Positions 52,401-60,406 of a DNA stretch of 64,000 nt are shown here, one piece after another. This DNA comes from Lentzea sp. NEAU-D7 (lineage in GTDB: Bacteria > Actinomycetota > Actinomycetes > Mycobacteriales > Pseudonocardiaceae), in the NCBI RefSeq assembly GCF_026242055.1, contig NZ_JAPJDL010000006.1:248001-312000 (forward strand), written 5' to 3'. The notes under the pieces are model-generated. The model did no database searches, was not told the origin of the DNA, and saw nothing but the letters and a program-made list of their open reading frames with translations. The stretch's first letter is position 1; each line of letters begins with the position of its first letter. Position numbers and translations under genes: made by a program.

Positions 52401-53540
52401 ACTCGCCGCGAAGCAGACCTTACTGTAGCGATCTATCGCCGAATTCCCATCTTGCAAAGCGAATCAAACACGGTCAACAATCCGTGGCGCATCAAGTTCG
52501 AACCAACTCCGTTTCACATGACAGACGATTCCGACCTTTTCCGAACTCATGAACAGCTGACATCGGCAGGCTGGCGTCTTGAGGGCAACATCTTCACGCG
52601 AGGCGAAGAGCGAATGCTCCCACTGTACGAAGCAAAAATGGTACACCATGCCGATCATCGCTGGAACTCATACTTTGGCACCGGAAATGAAGACCGTCGT
52701 CGGGTCTCCCTTGCCGAAAAGCGAGATCCGTCGACAGTAGCCGATCCGCGCTACTGGGTGCAGGAGTCCGGACATATTCCCACACGCCGAAGGAACAAGC
52801 AGGTTGAGATCGCAGGAATCAACCTGCGTCTTGGCACACTGAACTGGGATCGGGCGTGGCTATGCGGCTGGCGCGATGTCTGCCGGGCGACCGATGAACG
52901 TACAGCGATTCCCGCGTTCCTTCCCCGAACTGCTGTCGGCCACACGTTGCCGCTAATGCTTCCGCACGTGTCTCCAGCACTTGTCGCAGCCCTTGTGGCA
53001 GCTCAGAGCTCACTCGTATTCGACTTTGTAAGCCGCCAGAAGGTGGGGGGTGGAATACACATGGCTCTGATGATTTGGAAGCAGCTCCCAGTTCCGTCTC
53101 CTGAGGACCTGAAGCGGCACACAGTCTTTATCGTTCCACGTATCCTAGAGCTCGCGTATGCGGCGTACGACATGGCGGGGCTTGCGCGCGATCTTGGGGA
53201 TTCCGGGCCACCGTTCCAGTGGGACGAGGAACGGCGCGCGCGGATCCGGGCAGAGCTCGACGCGTACTTCTTCCACCTCTACGGCATAGATCGTCCCGAT
53301 GTGGACTACATCCTGGAGACCTTCCAGTCGGACTCGGGTGGCGGCCTCAAGAACAACGAGATCGCGAAGTACGGCACGTACCGAACCAAGGACTTCGTTC
53401 TTGAGGAGTACGACCGCATGGCTCCCGCCGGCGTCGATCTCGACGTCCCTCTCGTCGACGGCGAGAACTACACGTCGACGCTCACCCCGCCGCCTGGCCA
53501 CGGCCCGCGCCATCCCGCTGCGGCCAGCGGTACGGTGTGA
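49410..53540 (+). CDS. DrmMI/PglX-like adenine-specific DNA methyltransferase
   Basis: A 1376-residue N6-adenine methylase of the Eco57I/PglX type. The first ~450 residues are an accessory domain (LEPLFAELGFGELTAL, LWGIVSNGRQLRLLRDS). TGSYYTPSSLIE (about 460), DPACGSGHFLVAAAR (motif I, about 515), YGVDLNPMAVELAK and LGNPPWDKVDF (NPPW motif IV, about 790) are intact. The following ~550 residues hold the target-recognition region and a helical C-terminus. DNA at 52140-53160 (target-recognition part) is clearly less GC-rich than the rest, suggesting exchange. Start: ATG in TGATG with GGAGGA upstream. Class 1 DISARM methylases (DrmMI) have this size; self-DNA marking is the expected role. Confidence 0.85.
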   Translation: MSLLARNQILSAIHTVGGLLPADMLTRIRDGKDVKGSQPVDYRVVGKRSVRDDAERRWDYLKAVWRELRERLPVAPEAETPADPTGLAVTQWLEPLFAELGFGELTALGTSGLVSDDGSKTFAISHRWNHVPVHLAAWNSSLDKRPGGAGTVPPQSLVQECLNRADAHLWGIVSNGRQLRLLRDSNALATASYVEFDLEAIFDGELFSEFVLLYRLLHVTRFKIDEGEAPSACWLEKWRVEAIDSGVRALHHHRDGVKKAIISLGTGFLRHPANAELRNSLDVHTFHPALLRLVYRLIFLFVAEDREVLHPEEASTEARRRYANYFSSARLRHQANRRKGTAHTDLYQALRIVLDALGDENGRPELGLPGLGGLFDDSDADAPLRGLFLANVDLLDAVRHLSRVRDEDSGRWRRVDYRNMGAEELGSIYESLLELVPKHSAVDRTFELIDRLGNDRKKTGSYYTPSSLIETLLDSTLDPVIDDAQKRGEVKASAAGEPDATDSIVAELLSLTVCDPACGSGHFLVAAARRIAKRVASVREKNPEPTLDAVRHALHEVIARCVYGVDLNPMAVELAKVSLWLEALEPGKPLGFLDAHIKHGNGLIGATPALLRDGIPNKAFKSVEGDDPKHAASLEKQNDKERKGWIGLFERTVETKVANATFAAGLRRIADAPADTLADVHRQAADYRDWEDSAAYQRARHVADAWCAAFVWHKTKDAPTPITNDVFLKLQDPAATAASQGTHDEIVRLRDEYRFFHWHLAFPDVFTVPEDGSGVDLATGWAGGFSCVLGNPPWDKVDFEDKKYFDVVEPSIAAISGTARRTRIAEWCEEYPDAGERYWAARRRVKSTFLFAGSSGVFPLCGKGLSVKGVTMLQTDQLFAERFMTIVAPPGRIGCIIPTAIATSAGAQFLFGDLTYRGAISHLYDFENRRPLFIGVDSRYRFCMLSLVGRDLREPAAAFAFCLADTPDLDDADRIFALSPNEIAIISPNTGSLPICRTRREADLTVAIYRRIPILQSESNTVNNPWRIKFEPTPFHMTDDSDLFRTHEQLTSAGWRLEGNIFTRGEERMLPLYEAKMVHHADHRWNSYFGTGNEDRRRVSLAEKRDPSTVADPRYWVQESGHIPTRRRNKQVEIAGINLRLGTLNWDRAWLCGWRDVCRATDERTAIPAFLPRTAVGHTLPLMLPHVSPALVAALVAAQSSLVFDFVSRQKVGGGIHMALMIWKQLPVPSPEDLKRHTVFIVPRILELAYAAYDMAGLARDLGDSGPPFQWDEERRARIRAELDAYFFHLYGIDRPDVDYILETFQSDSGGGLKNNEIAKYGTYRTKDFVLEEYDRMAPAGVDLDVPLVDGENYTSTLTPPPGHGPRHPAAASGTV

Positions 53541-53748
53541 TCCGTCGACCTGATCTTCGAGTCCACCGAGAACAGAGCGCCAGCGCCGTGAACTGGGTGC
53601 TTGACGTCATGTAGACCAGATTCACCGACACACAGGCAGCGCGAAGCTTCCTAACGTGCCTGTCGGCAATGACTCTCGGCGTTCTCCAAGGCGACAGGTC
53701 CGTATGCGGACAACGCACTCGACAACGAGAAGATGGTGCTTTGCACGA

Positions 53749-53783
53749 CTGTGTCCCGGCCACCAGCTATGGCCGGGACACAG
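53749..53783 (+). terminator. perfect 14-bp hairpin, probable terminator
   Basis: CTGTGTCCCGGCCA / TGGCCGGGACACAG, a 14-bp perfect stem with a 7-nt loop, about 210 bp after the methylase stop codon. No T-run on either strand. Confidence 0.5.
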
Positions 53784-54163
53784 CGCCTGCCACGTCAGTG
53801 GGTCGGACCGACCTCGCCGATCTTCACCGACGGGCCAGGAGCGCCCCACCGCATCGACCAGCCAGTCCGGGCACCGACTCGTCGGTGCGGTGCCTTGGAG
53901 TTCGATCCAATGCCGGTGCGGCAACTTGATCCCGGACGTGCTTCCCGGCCGCAGGACGAGGAAGTTGTCCAGAAATGGACTGGCGATCAGTGCGTGCACG
54001 GAATGGACACCCCCTGAGCAGCATGCGGACCTGCGCTTACCCCCGAACTTCGACGGTCCCGCAGCTTCCTGTGCTGGGCAACGCGGCCGAGCAGAACACA
54101 CCGAACCGGCTCAACCTCGCTCAGTCCTACGAGCGACCACCTTGAGAATCGTCACAGCACGTA

Positions 54164-54194
54164 GCCGGGACGCGTGAGCATCACGCGTCCCGGC
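54164..54194 (-). terminator. perfect 14-bp hairpin, terminator of the pPIWI-RE operon
   Basis: GCCGGGACGCGTGA / TCACGCGTCCCGGC with a 3-nt loop, 17 bp beyond the stop codon of the pPIWI-RE gene in its direction of transcription. Stem strength and position make it the operon terminator. Confidence 0.75.
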
Positions 54195-54210
54195 ATCCAC
54201 TGAGGACTGA

Positions 54211-56952
54211 TCAGTCGGCGTTGTCGTCCCAGTCCAGCTCCAGCTGCTCGGGAGTGTCGCCGATCGCCGCCGCCCCCGGTTCTGCCTGCTCGGGGTCCTC
54301 ATGGGGCAAGGCATAGTCATGGGCGAGCGACGCCAGGTGCAGTACCAGCGGCAACCCGAGCGCATCGGTGTAGTCGTCGGCGAAGCGCTGCTGGTGCACG
54401 AACATCGCCCACCGCTCCGCCTCGTCGCCGGGCTGCAACGCGGCCATTGCCAGCTCCAACAGCTCGGGGTTCCATGCCGACTTGTCGGGCTTGCGCTGGG
54501 ATGACCCACCGCTATTGCGGTGCTCGGTGAACTTGCTGACGTCCCGGCCGACCTTGTGTTGGCTGGCCTTGTCGGAGGTGCTGTAGAACACACGGCCCTG
54601 TTCATCGTCGACGACCCACAGGCCCTTGGAAATGCCGGCACTGGTCTTGTCCGGCGCCCACCACTGCGGGGTTTCGTTCCGGTCACTGCCCGCGACCCGC
54701 ACGATCCTCAACTGCCTGCCCTGCGAGGCCAGCCGCTGCAACGGCCCGTTGCCCAGTCGGACCTTGTCGGGGACGAGCCCACTGTTCGTGAGCCACGGCC
54801 ACCGTTCCCTGGTGTTCTGCGCGTGCGTGTACGCGAGCGTGGGCTCGCCGCGCAGCTTGTACAGCGTCTGCTGGATGAACTGGGCCGTGATGTCTTCTTG
54901 CTGGGCCTTGGTCTTGAGGTCGTCACCGCGGATCTGCCCGGTGAGACTCCTGAGCAGCTCCGGATACGGAACCCACTCCTGCATCTGCGGCGTCCGGCCC
55001 ATGACACAGCTCTGGCCACCGCGGATGAGCACGGCAATCGGCGTGAACTGGGGATACTGGTTGTCGCTACTGACGCGACGCTTGACGAGCCAGAACGCCA
55101 CCTGATTGAGCTCAGCCGGGATGTGCTCACCGACCGCGTGCTTGGGCACGAACCGCATGCCCAGCTGCCGCAGACCGTCGGCCCATGCCGCCGCCGCGCG
55201 GTGCGGTGCGCTTTCGTCGTCGGATGCCGAGGGGACTTCCAGGAACTGGCTGACCAAACCGGCGTCCGCGCAGCCGAGCCTGATGGGGTGCTTTGGATCG
55301 GCGGTTCGCTTGAAGGCCTTGCGTCCCTCCAGTTCGACAAAGACGACCGATGCGGGCCCAGTGGCATCACGCATCCACTCGCGCAACGTGTCACGCACTC
55401 CAGTACGGCGTTCCAGGATGGCCGCGTCCCAGTCCGCTCCCCGCCGCGGTGCCTTGTCTCCACCGATGCTGTCACCCAAGGCTCCGAGCTCGCGCACGTG
55501 CAGTCGCACGGTGAGCTCCGGGTGCTCCCAGGCCCAGAGATCAGGGCCAGCCTGCACACGGTGTTCCGCAAGCCCGAGGCTGGCTTCAGCTGCACGGACG
55601 AGGTGGTCGCGCATCACGTCGCTCTGGTTCAGCAACATGATGTTCAGACCGCCCTGTCCCACCGCAGCGGCGACCAGTTCACGCTTCTCCGCCGCATTGG
55701 CCTCCGCGATCTCGGCGTTGCGCGCCGCCGTCTCGGCCGCTTCCGCCTCGGTCGCGTCCTTCTTCAGCGGGGCGTTCTCCTGGAGCAGCTTGTGCGGGAC
55801 CTGTGGCTGGAGCCTGCTCCTCGTCAGCTCACTGCTCGGGACGAACTCCGGTTGGAGCGCCTGTGCTGCCCATTCGGTCAACCGGCGCCGCTCGCTCGGC
55901 ATGATCCCGGCCTTGACACCGTGAGCGCCCATCATCGTGTGGTGCAGCACTGCAGCCGTGAGGCCGTCCCTGCCGTCCAGCCACGTCTCGGGTTCCTTCA
56001 CCATGAGCTCGGCGGACGGGAGGTTGCCGAGTGCCGACACCCGCTGGAGCATCCCCTCCGGACCGCCCTGCTTCCATTGGTTCTCCCCCGTCCTGGTGTT
56101 CCACGCCAACTGACCCACCGCGAAGCGTTCGGGTGACGGGCCGTCGAGCACGAGACTTTCGTCGGCGAGCAGGTACACGGAAACGCTTCCCTTTGTGGGC
56201 ATCCAGACCTTGCCACGTACCCAGCGCCGCACACCGGTGCTGATGTTGATGCGCGGCACGGCGGAGAACGGCACGGTGCGCAGGGAAATCCGAATGTACG
56301 CGGAGTAGCTCCACGGCCTGCTCTTCTCGCCGCGACCGGAGAGGTGTTCAAGCGGCGGCCACGAAACGAGTTCGGCACCCGGTGCGCCCGCGGTCTGAGC
56401 TACCTGACGGAAGCTGAGCTTCTCGCCGAAGTGCTCGTACGGTTCGAGCTGGGTGATCCGAGCGGCGAAGGTCTCGGGCAGCAGCCGCCACAGATGGGAC
56501 GCCGGAACGGCAGTGCCGCCATCGGACACCGTCTGCTCGAGCATGTCGACGCTGACCAGGTCCCAGTTCAGTGAGCCGATGGCCAGCTCGCCGGCTATCT
56601 CCTTGACGAGTGAGTGCGCTTCTGGACTCGGCTGCATGTCCCGCAACCACGCGTGGATGAAGTTCGCCATCACCGACCTGGGGTACGGGTCGGCGGCGTA
56701 CAGCCAGGGCTTGCCGTCGTCGAGCGGGGCGTTCGTGGCGACCGAGATGAGATCCGGGGCAAGCGCGGCGATGACGTGGTTGAGCCTGCGGATCGGCACC
56801 TGCTTGATCCGGTCGGACCGGCCGTGCCGGTACAGGCGTAGCAGCGGGTCACGCCAGGAGCGCGGGAACGACAACGCGTGATGGGCCACGTAGAACGGGC
56901 CCGCGTCCGCCGATGGGATGAACGATGCAGGCTGAATGTTGTTGTATGCCAT
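54211..56952 (-). CDS. pPIWI-RE family protein (prokaryotic PIWI/Argonaute-like)
   Basis: A 913-residue protein. The N-terminal part (NIQPASFIPSADAGPFYVAH, QVPIRRLNHVIAAL, FAARITQLEPYEHF) and C-terminal part (WVPYPELLRSLTGQIRGDD, QFIQQTLYKLRG, LGLPLVLHLASLAHDYALP) match the pPIWI-RE architecture: X-type N-domain, MID-like domain and RNase H-fold PIWI domain with conserved Arg and Glu. The family is predicted to bind a guide nucleic acid and target invasive DNA or R-loops. It is the last gene of the operon, 13 bp after the helicase, with AAAGG before the ATG. The partner REase and helicase immediately upstream make the identification firm. Exact catalytic residues cannot be assigned by eye. 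Confidence 0.75.
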   Translation of the reverse strand: MAYNNIQPASFIPSADAGPFYVAHHALSFPRSWRDPLLRLYRHGRSDRIKQVPIRRLNHVIAALAPDLISVATNAPLDDGKPWLYAADPYPRSVMANFIHAWLRDMQPSPEAHSLVKEIAGELAIGSLNWDLVSVDMLEQTVSDGGTAVPASHLWRLLPETFAARITQLEPYEHFGEKLSFRQVAQTAGAPGAELVSWPPLEHLSGRGEKSRPWSYSAYIRISLRTVPFSAVPRINISTGVRRWVRGKVWMPTKGSVSVYLLADESLVLDGPSPERFAVGQLAWNTRTGENQWKQGGPEGMLQRVSALGNLPSAELMVKEPETWLDGRDGLTAAVLHHTMMGAHGVKAGIMPSERRRLTEWAAQALQPEFVPSSELTRSRLQPQVPHKLLQENAPLKKDATEAEAAETAARNAEIAEANAAEKRELVAAAVGQGGLNIMLLNQSDVMRDHLVRAAEASLGLAEHRVQAGPDLWAWEHPELTVRLHVRELGALGDSIGGDKAPRRGADWDAAILERRTGVRDTLREWMRDATGPASVVFVELEGRKAFKRTADPKHPIRLGCADAGLVSQFLEVPSASDDESAPHRAAAAWADGLRQLGMRFVPKHAVGEHIPAELNQVAFWLVKRRVSSDNQYPQFTPIAVLIRGGQSCVMGRTPQMQEWVPYPELLRSLTGQIRGDDLKTKAQQEDITAQFIQQTLYKLRGEPTLAYTHAQNTRERWPWLTNSGLVPDKVRLGNGPLQRLASQGRQLRIVRVAGSDRNETPQWWAPDKTSAGISKGLWVVDDEQGRVFYSTSDKASQHKVGRDVSKFTEHRNSGGSSQRKPDKSAWNPELLELAMAALQPGDEAERWAMFVHQQRFADDYTDALGLPLVLHLASLAHDYALPHEDPEQAEPGAAAIGDTPEQLELDWDDNAD

Positions 56953-56965
56953 GGGATTGGGCCTT

Positions 56966-59900
56966 TCAGTCCATCTCGGCGAGTGCGCGGTACAGCGGCT
57001 CGTAGAGCGCGGTGACCAGGGACTTGTCGATGTCGGTCACGGACGGGTCGTCGTCGAAGTACGGGGTGAGCAGCTCACGCATGCTGGCCAGCAGGCTGCT
57101 CGCCGGCGTGTCGGTCGCGTTCAGACCGGCTTCACGCGGAGAGAAGGCGGCGTCGACGAACACCACGCGGGCCGGCACCCCTCCGCGCACCAGTCGACCG
57201 ATGACCTGCCACATCACCACGAGCTGGTCCCAGGTGAAGGCGACCTTCTCGTCCTCGGGCAGGCTCGTCCATGACAGGCGACGAGTCAGGAAGCGGTTCC
57301 ATTTGCCGCGGGCAGCCCGGCGGAACGCCAGGGCGGCGAGGTCCGGGGTGCCTGCGGCAAGCGCGGCCTGATGGAACTCCCCCTCTGGTCCACGCACCTG
57401 GCGCACCGCCCAGTCGTTGATCGCCTGGATCGCGAGCGAAATGTCGTCCGGACGCGGGTGCGGCCGAGCGAGGAAGTACACGGTGCCGATGGCCGCTTTC
57501 CCGCCGGGGATCACAATGTTGTGTCCCCGCTCAACCGCCAGCAGAGGCGCGACCAGGATCTCGCCACCGGTGCGGGCGAACGCTGCGACATCGCCACGGC
57601 GCAACGCTTTCACATCGTTGTTTCGCGGCAGAGCGGTCCATGCGGAGTCGACGTCCGCATCGTCGGACACCAGCTGGGTGATGCGCCCGGTCCACTCCGG
57701 AAGCGAGTTGAGGTACTGCGCCGCGCGTTTCGCCTCCTCGTAGCTGCCAACCAGCAACAAGATCCGGCGCCGGTCGGGATCGTCGATGTCGGCGAGCTCC
57801 AGCTCAAACGGGCTTCGTGAACCGGCGAGACTACGGTCGGGCTCGGCGAGCTGGTGCAACATCTGGATCAGCGCCTGCGGGCGTTTGTCAGGTTCACAGC
57901 CGGACAACCGGATCGGGTTGGTGCTGTCGGGCCAGTACAGGAACTCCTTGCGGAACGTGGTGCGCAGGATGGCGTCAACCTCTTCGTCGTGAGGGCGAAG
58001 CACGGCTCCCACTTCAGCGTGAACGTGGTAGCGGCTGGATGTCCCGGCCCAGCTGGTGGCCGACATCAGCACCACGTGCGGACCCGGCCTGCCGTCGACC
58101 GCAGGCAGGTCTGGCAGGTCGAGCAGGAGTTCCCTGCCGACACCACTGCACCGGAAGAACCGAAGTTCTCCGCTCTGCTCGCCGTCCTTGCGGCGATCGT
58201 CGAGCTGGAACTGGAAGCCCAGCACGTTGCCCATCGGGGACTCGGGAATCACCGGCTCGAAGTCACGCGGCGGACGGCGGGACAGCACGTTCGACGTCGA
58301 GTCGAGGTTGAGCGCTGCCTCGACTCGGGGCCACATGTCGGTCATGAAGTTCAGCCGGTGGTGCAGTGCCGCGAGGACGAGGGTGAGCTCGAAACGAGGT
58401 GCGTGCACGTCGAGTTCCTCCACGATCGCCGCATCGCCGGCGACGAGATCCAGTAGCACTGAGCGAACCCGAGTGCGAGTGCCCGATCCGTGTGGTGCGT
58501 GCAGCAGGCCCAGCGTGAGGTCGACCAGTTCGTTCACCATCTCAGCAACGCCGTCGTCGTTGTCCGCCAAGACCTGTCGCTGCAACGGGTCGTCGCGAAG
58601 GCGGTCAAGGATTCGGTCGATGCGCTCCCGCGCCGCAGTACGTCTCTCGACCGTCGTGCCGTCGGGCAGGGGCTTCGGATCGGTTTCCCGCAAGTCCGGA
58701 AACCACGCGTTGATCAGCCACTGGTGCAACGTGATCGCACTGAAGTAGTCCTGAGTGATCCACGAACGCAACGAAGCGTCCTGGATGAGCAGTGCGTAGA
58801 GGCGATCAGTGGCCGCGGTGACGGTGTTGACGGCGTTCGTCCAGTCGTCGACGTCCTGGGCGGAAAGCTGCAACCGGCCCTGCCGGGCCAGTTCGAGCAG
58901 CTTGTGGCCGGCGACCTCGTCCAACCAGGAGTTGGGCGAACGTCCGACGAGCGTGGTTGCCGGGGCGAACGCGGTGTCCAGCTGCATCTGCACGCGGTCG
59001 GCCTCGTCCACCACGACCAGATCGCTCATCCGGCACGCGAGTTCCAGGTACCGCAACCGTTGCTCGTGCAGCGGCTGCGGGACGGACGTGTGCACGAGGC
59101 TGGCCGGCGTAGCGACCCACACGTCGGCATCAACGAGCTCCCTGGCTCCGTGCTGGCGCGGGCAGCGCGTCCATAGTGGACAGCTGTGGCGCTTGGATCG
59201 TTCAGGAGCGACAGGTTCGGGCTCACGTTCTTCGGAGAACAGGGCGGCAGGCGACTGGGAAGCCCGCTTCGCGGCGGGATAGATGCTGGTGCACGGAGCT
59301 TGACCGATCCGCAACGCCCGATCGGCGTCGAGACCGCGCAGGGCGTCCAGGGGGCAGGCGCTGTTGACGTAGGCAAAGCCTGGGTGATCGTGGGTCAGCA
59401 TGGTCGGCTCACCCGCGGTGGTCACCCGCCGGTGCAAACGCTGGATGTGCCGTTCCAGCGTTGACCGCCCGAGCACGGGCGCGGCTCGGACTCCTAGCCT
59501 GTTGAACAGGTTGACGACGTTCAGCGTCTCCGCGACGTCACCGACCACGATGGTGATGCGCAGCTGCCGGACGGTGACCACCCAGAACGCCAGGATGTCG
59601 CGAAGCGTGCTCTTGCCTGCTCCGACCATGCCGACGAGGTTGAGCAGACCGTCGATCCTCAGCGGCCTGTCCGCGACGAACTCCGAGCGTTCGCGGACCA
59701 GCAAGCTTACCCGGCCGAGCCGCGCTGCCCACATGTTCGGCTTGCCGCCGTTCTGCTCCGCCTCGATCTCGTCCATTCGCACAGCCGCTTGTTCGAGCTG
59801 TTCCCACGTGACCTCTATGGGCGCGCCGCGGCCGTTGGGCAACGCATCCAGGTTGTGCGCCTGTGGTGCGGGGGCGGGGAAGAGATCATCGGTGAAGGTC

Positions 59901-60406
59901 ACCGCGTGCCGCCGGTCGCGTACCGGGAACCAGTGCTCGCCAGGCCCTGCAACCGGCACGCGCTGCGTCAGGAACGGCGGAGGGCTGGTGAGGAGTTGCT
60001 CGTACCGGTCGAAGCGCCGCGGTACCCTAGACGGCGCTCGCCTGATCGGTACGTCGTCAGCCGAGGTCAGGTCGTAGCCGCGCAACGCTTGCGGGACACG
60101 CGCGTAGGCAGCGAGTGCGAGCAGCCACTCGCGGCGGCGCCGCAAGGGCAGCAGATAGTGACGGCCGCGCCGGATACGCAGCCGCTGGGCCTCCGTGCGG
60201 ACATCACCGAACGCTTCGCTATAGGGGTAGCCGCCGAAGAGCGTCCACCCGTCCGCCGCGGTGCGCGTCGGCATCGTGGTTTCGAGCAGGTACAGGCCGA
60301 GCTCGACATCCAAGAGGTCACCAGGCCGCAAGGACGACATGTCCTCGGGCCATGCATCCCGGAGCTGGGCGGACAATGCGGTGTGCCAGCTGCTGCGGTC
60401 ACGCAT
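56966..60406 (-). CDS. DinG/XPD-like helicase of the pPIWI-RE system (with Z-type N-domain)
   Basis: A 1146-residue SF2 helicase. The first ~230 residues are an accessory domain (pPIWI-RE Z-like; LRPGDLLDVELGLYLLET). LVGMVGAGKSTLRDI is Walker A (about 258-268), and cysteines at about 350, 372, 409 and 414 (SACPLD, APCTS, HSCPLWTRCPRQ) could hold an Fe-S cluster as in XPD/DinG. LVVVDEADRVQMQ is the DEAD box (about 467), ILLLVGSYEEAKRAAQYLNS lies in the second RecA domain, and WQVIGRLVRGGVPA is motif VI (about 1066). The ATG at 60406 follows GAGGAGAGG and overlaps the REase gene by 8 bases; the longer frame is unsupported. It likely unwinds target or guide duplexes for the PIWI protein. Confidence 0.75.
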   Translation of the reverse strand: MRDRSSWHTALSAQLRDAWPEDMSSLRPGDLLDVELGLYLLETTMPTRTAADGWTLFGGYPYSEAFGDVRTEAQRLRIRRGRHYLLPLRRRREWLLALAAYARVPQALRGYDLTSADDVPIRRAPSRVPRRFDRYEQLLTSPPPFLTQRVPVAGPGEHWFPVRDRRHAVTFTDDLFPAPAPQAHNLDALPNGRGAPIEVTWEQLEQAAVRMDEIEAEQNGGKPNMWAARLGRVSLLVRERSEFVADRPLRIDGLLNLVGMVGAGKSTLRDILAFWVVTVRQLRITIVVGDVAETLNVVNLFNRLGVRAAPVLGRSTLERHIQRLHRRVTTAGEPTMLTHDHPGFAYVNSACPLDALRGLDADRALRIGQAPCTSIYPAAKRASQSPAALFSEEREPEPVAPERSKRHSCPLWTRCPRQHGARELVDADVWVATPASLVHTSVPQPLHEQRLRYLELACRMSDLVVVDEADRVQMQLDTAFAPATTLVGRSPNSWLDEVAGHKLLELARQGRLQLSAQDVDDWTNAVNTVTAATDRLYALLIQDASLRSWITQDYFSAITLHQWLINAWFPDLRETDPKPLPDGTTVERRTAARERIDRILDRLRDDPLQRQVLADNDDGVAEMVNELVDLTLGLLHAPHGSGTRTRVRSVLLDLVAGDAAIVEELDVHAPRFELTLVLAALHHRLNFMTDMWPRVEAALNLDSTSNVLSRRPPRDFEPVIPESPMGNVLGFQFQLDDRRKDGEQSGELRFFRCSGVGRELLLDLPDLPAVDGRPGPHVVLMSATSWAGTSSRYHVHAEVGAVLRPHDEEVDAILRTTFRKEFLYWPDSTNPIRLSGCEPDKRPQALIQMLHQLAEPDRSLAGSRSPFELELADIDDPDRRRILLLVGSYEEAKRAAQYLNSLPEWTGRITQLVSDDADVDSAWTALPRNNDVKALRRGDVAAFARTGGEILVAPLLAVERGHNIVIPGGKAAIGTVYFLARPHPRPDDISLAIQAINDWAVRQVRGPEGEFHQAALAAGTPDLAALAFRRAARGKWNRFLTRRLSWTSLPEDEKVAFTWDQLVVMWQVIGRLVRGGVPARVVFVDAAFSPREAGLNATDTPASSLLASMRELLTPYFDDDPSVTDIDKSLVTALYEPLYRALAEMD

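Larger units (their letters stand above)
53541..54210. other. intergenic region between convergent defence operons, with two large hairpins
   Basis: About 670 bp between the ends of the methylase and pPIWI-RE operons. It holds two long perfect hairpins, annotated separately. On the minus strand at about 53800-54020 there is weak coding-like sequence (SPFLDNFLVLRPGSTSG, PHRHWIELQGT) without a start or ribosome site, perhaps a relic gene. Nothing else is recognisable. Confidence 0.5.

Noticed and set aside
40268..53540. Calling the three-gene operon a standard BREX/Pgl type 2 system
   Set aside because: No PglZ phosphatase, PglY or BrxL/Lon; the kinase is fused to a helicase and a DrmD-like helicase is present.
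53622..54101. Minus-strand frame of 159 codons between the two defence operons
   Set aside because: No ribosome site, poor codon bias outside ~53800-54020 and crossed by a strong hairpin; at most a relic.
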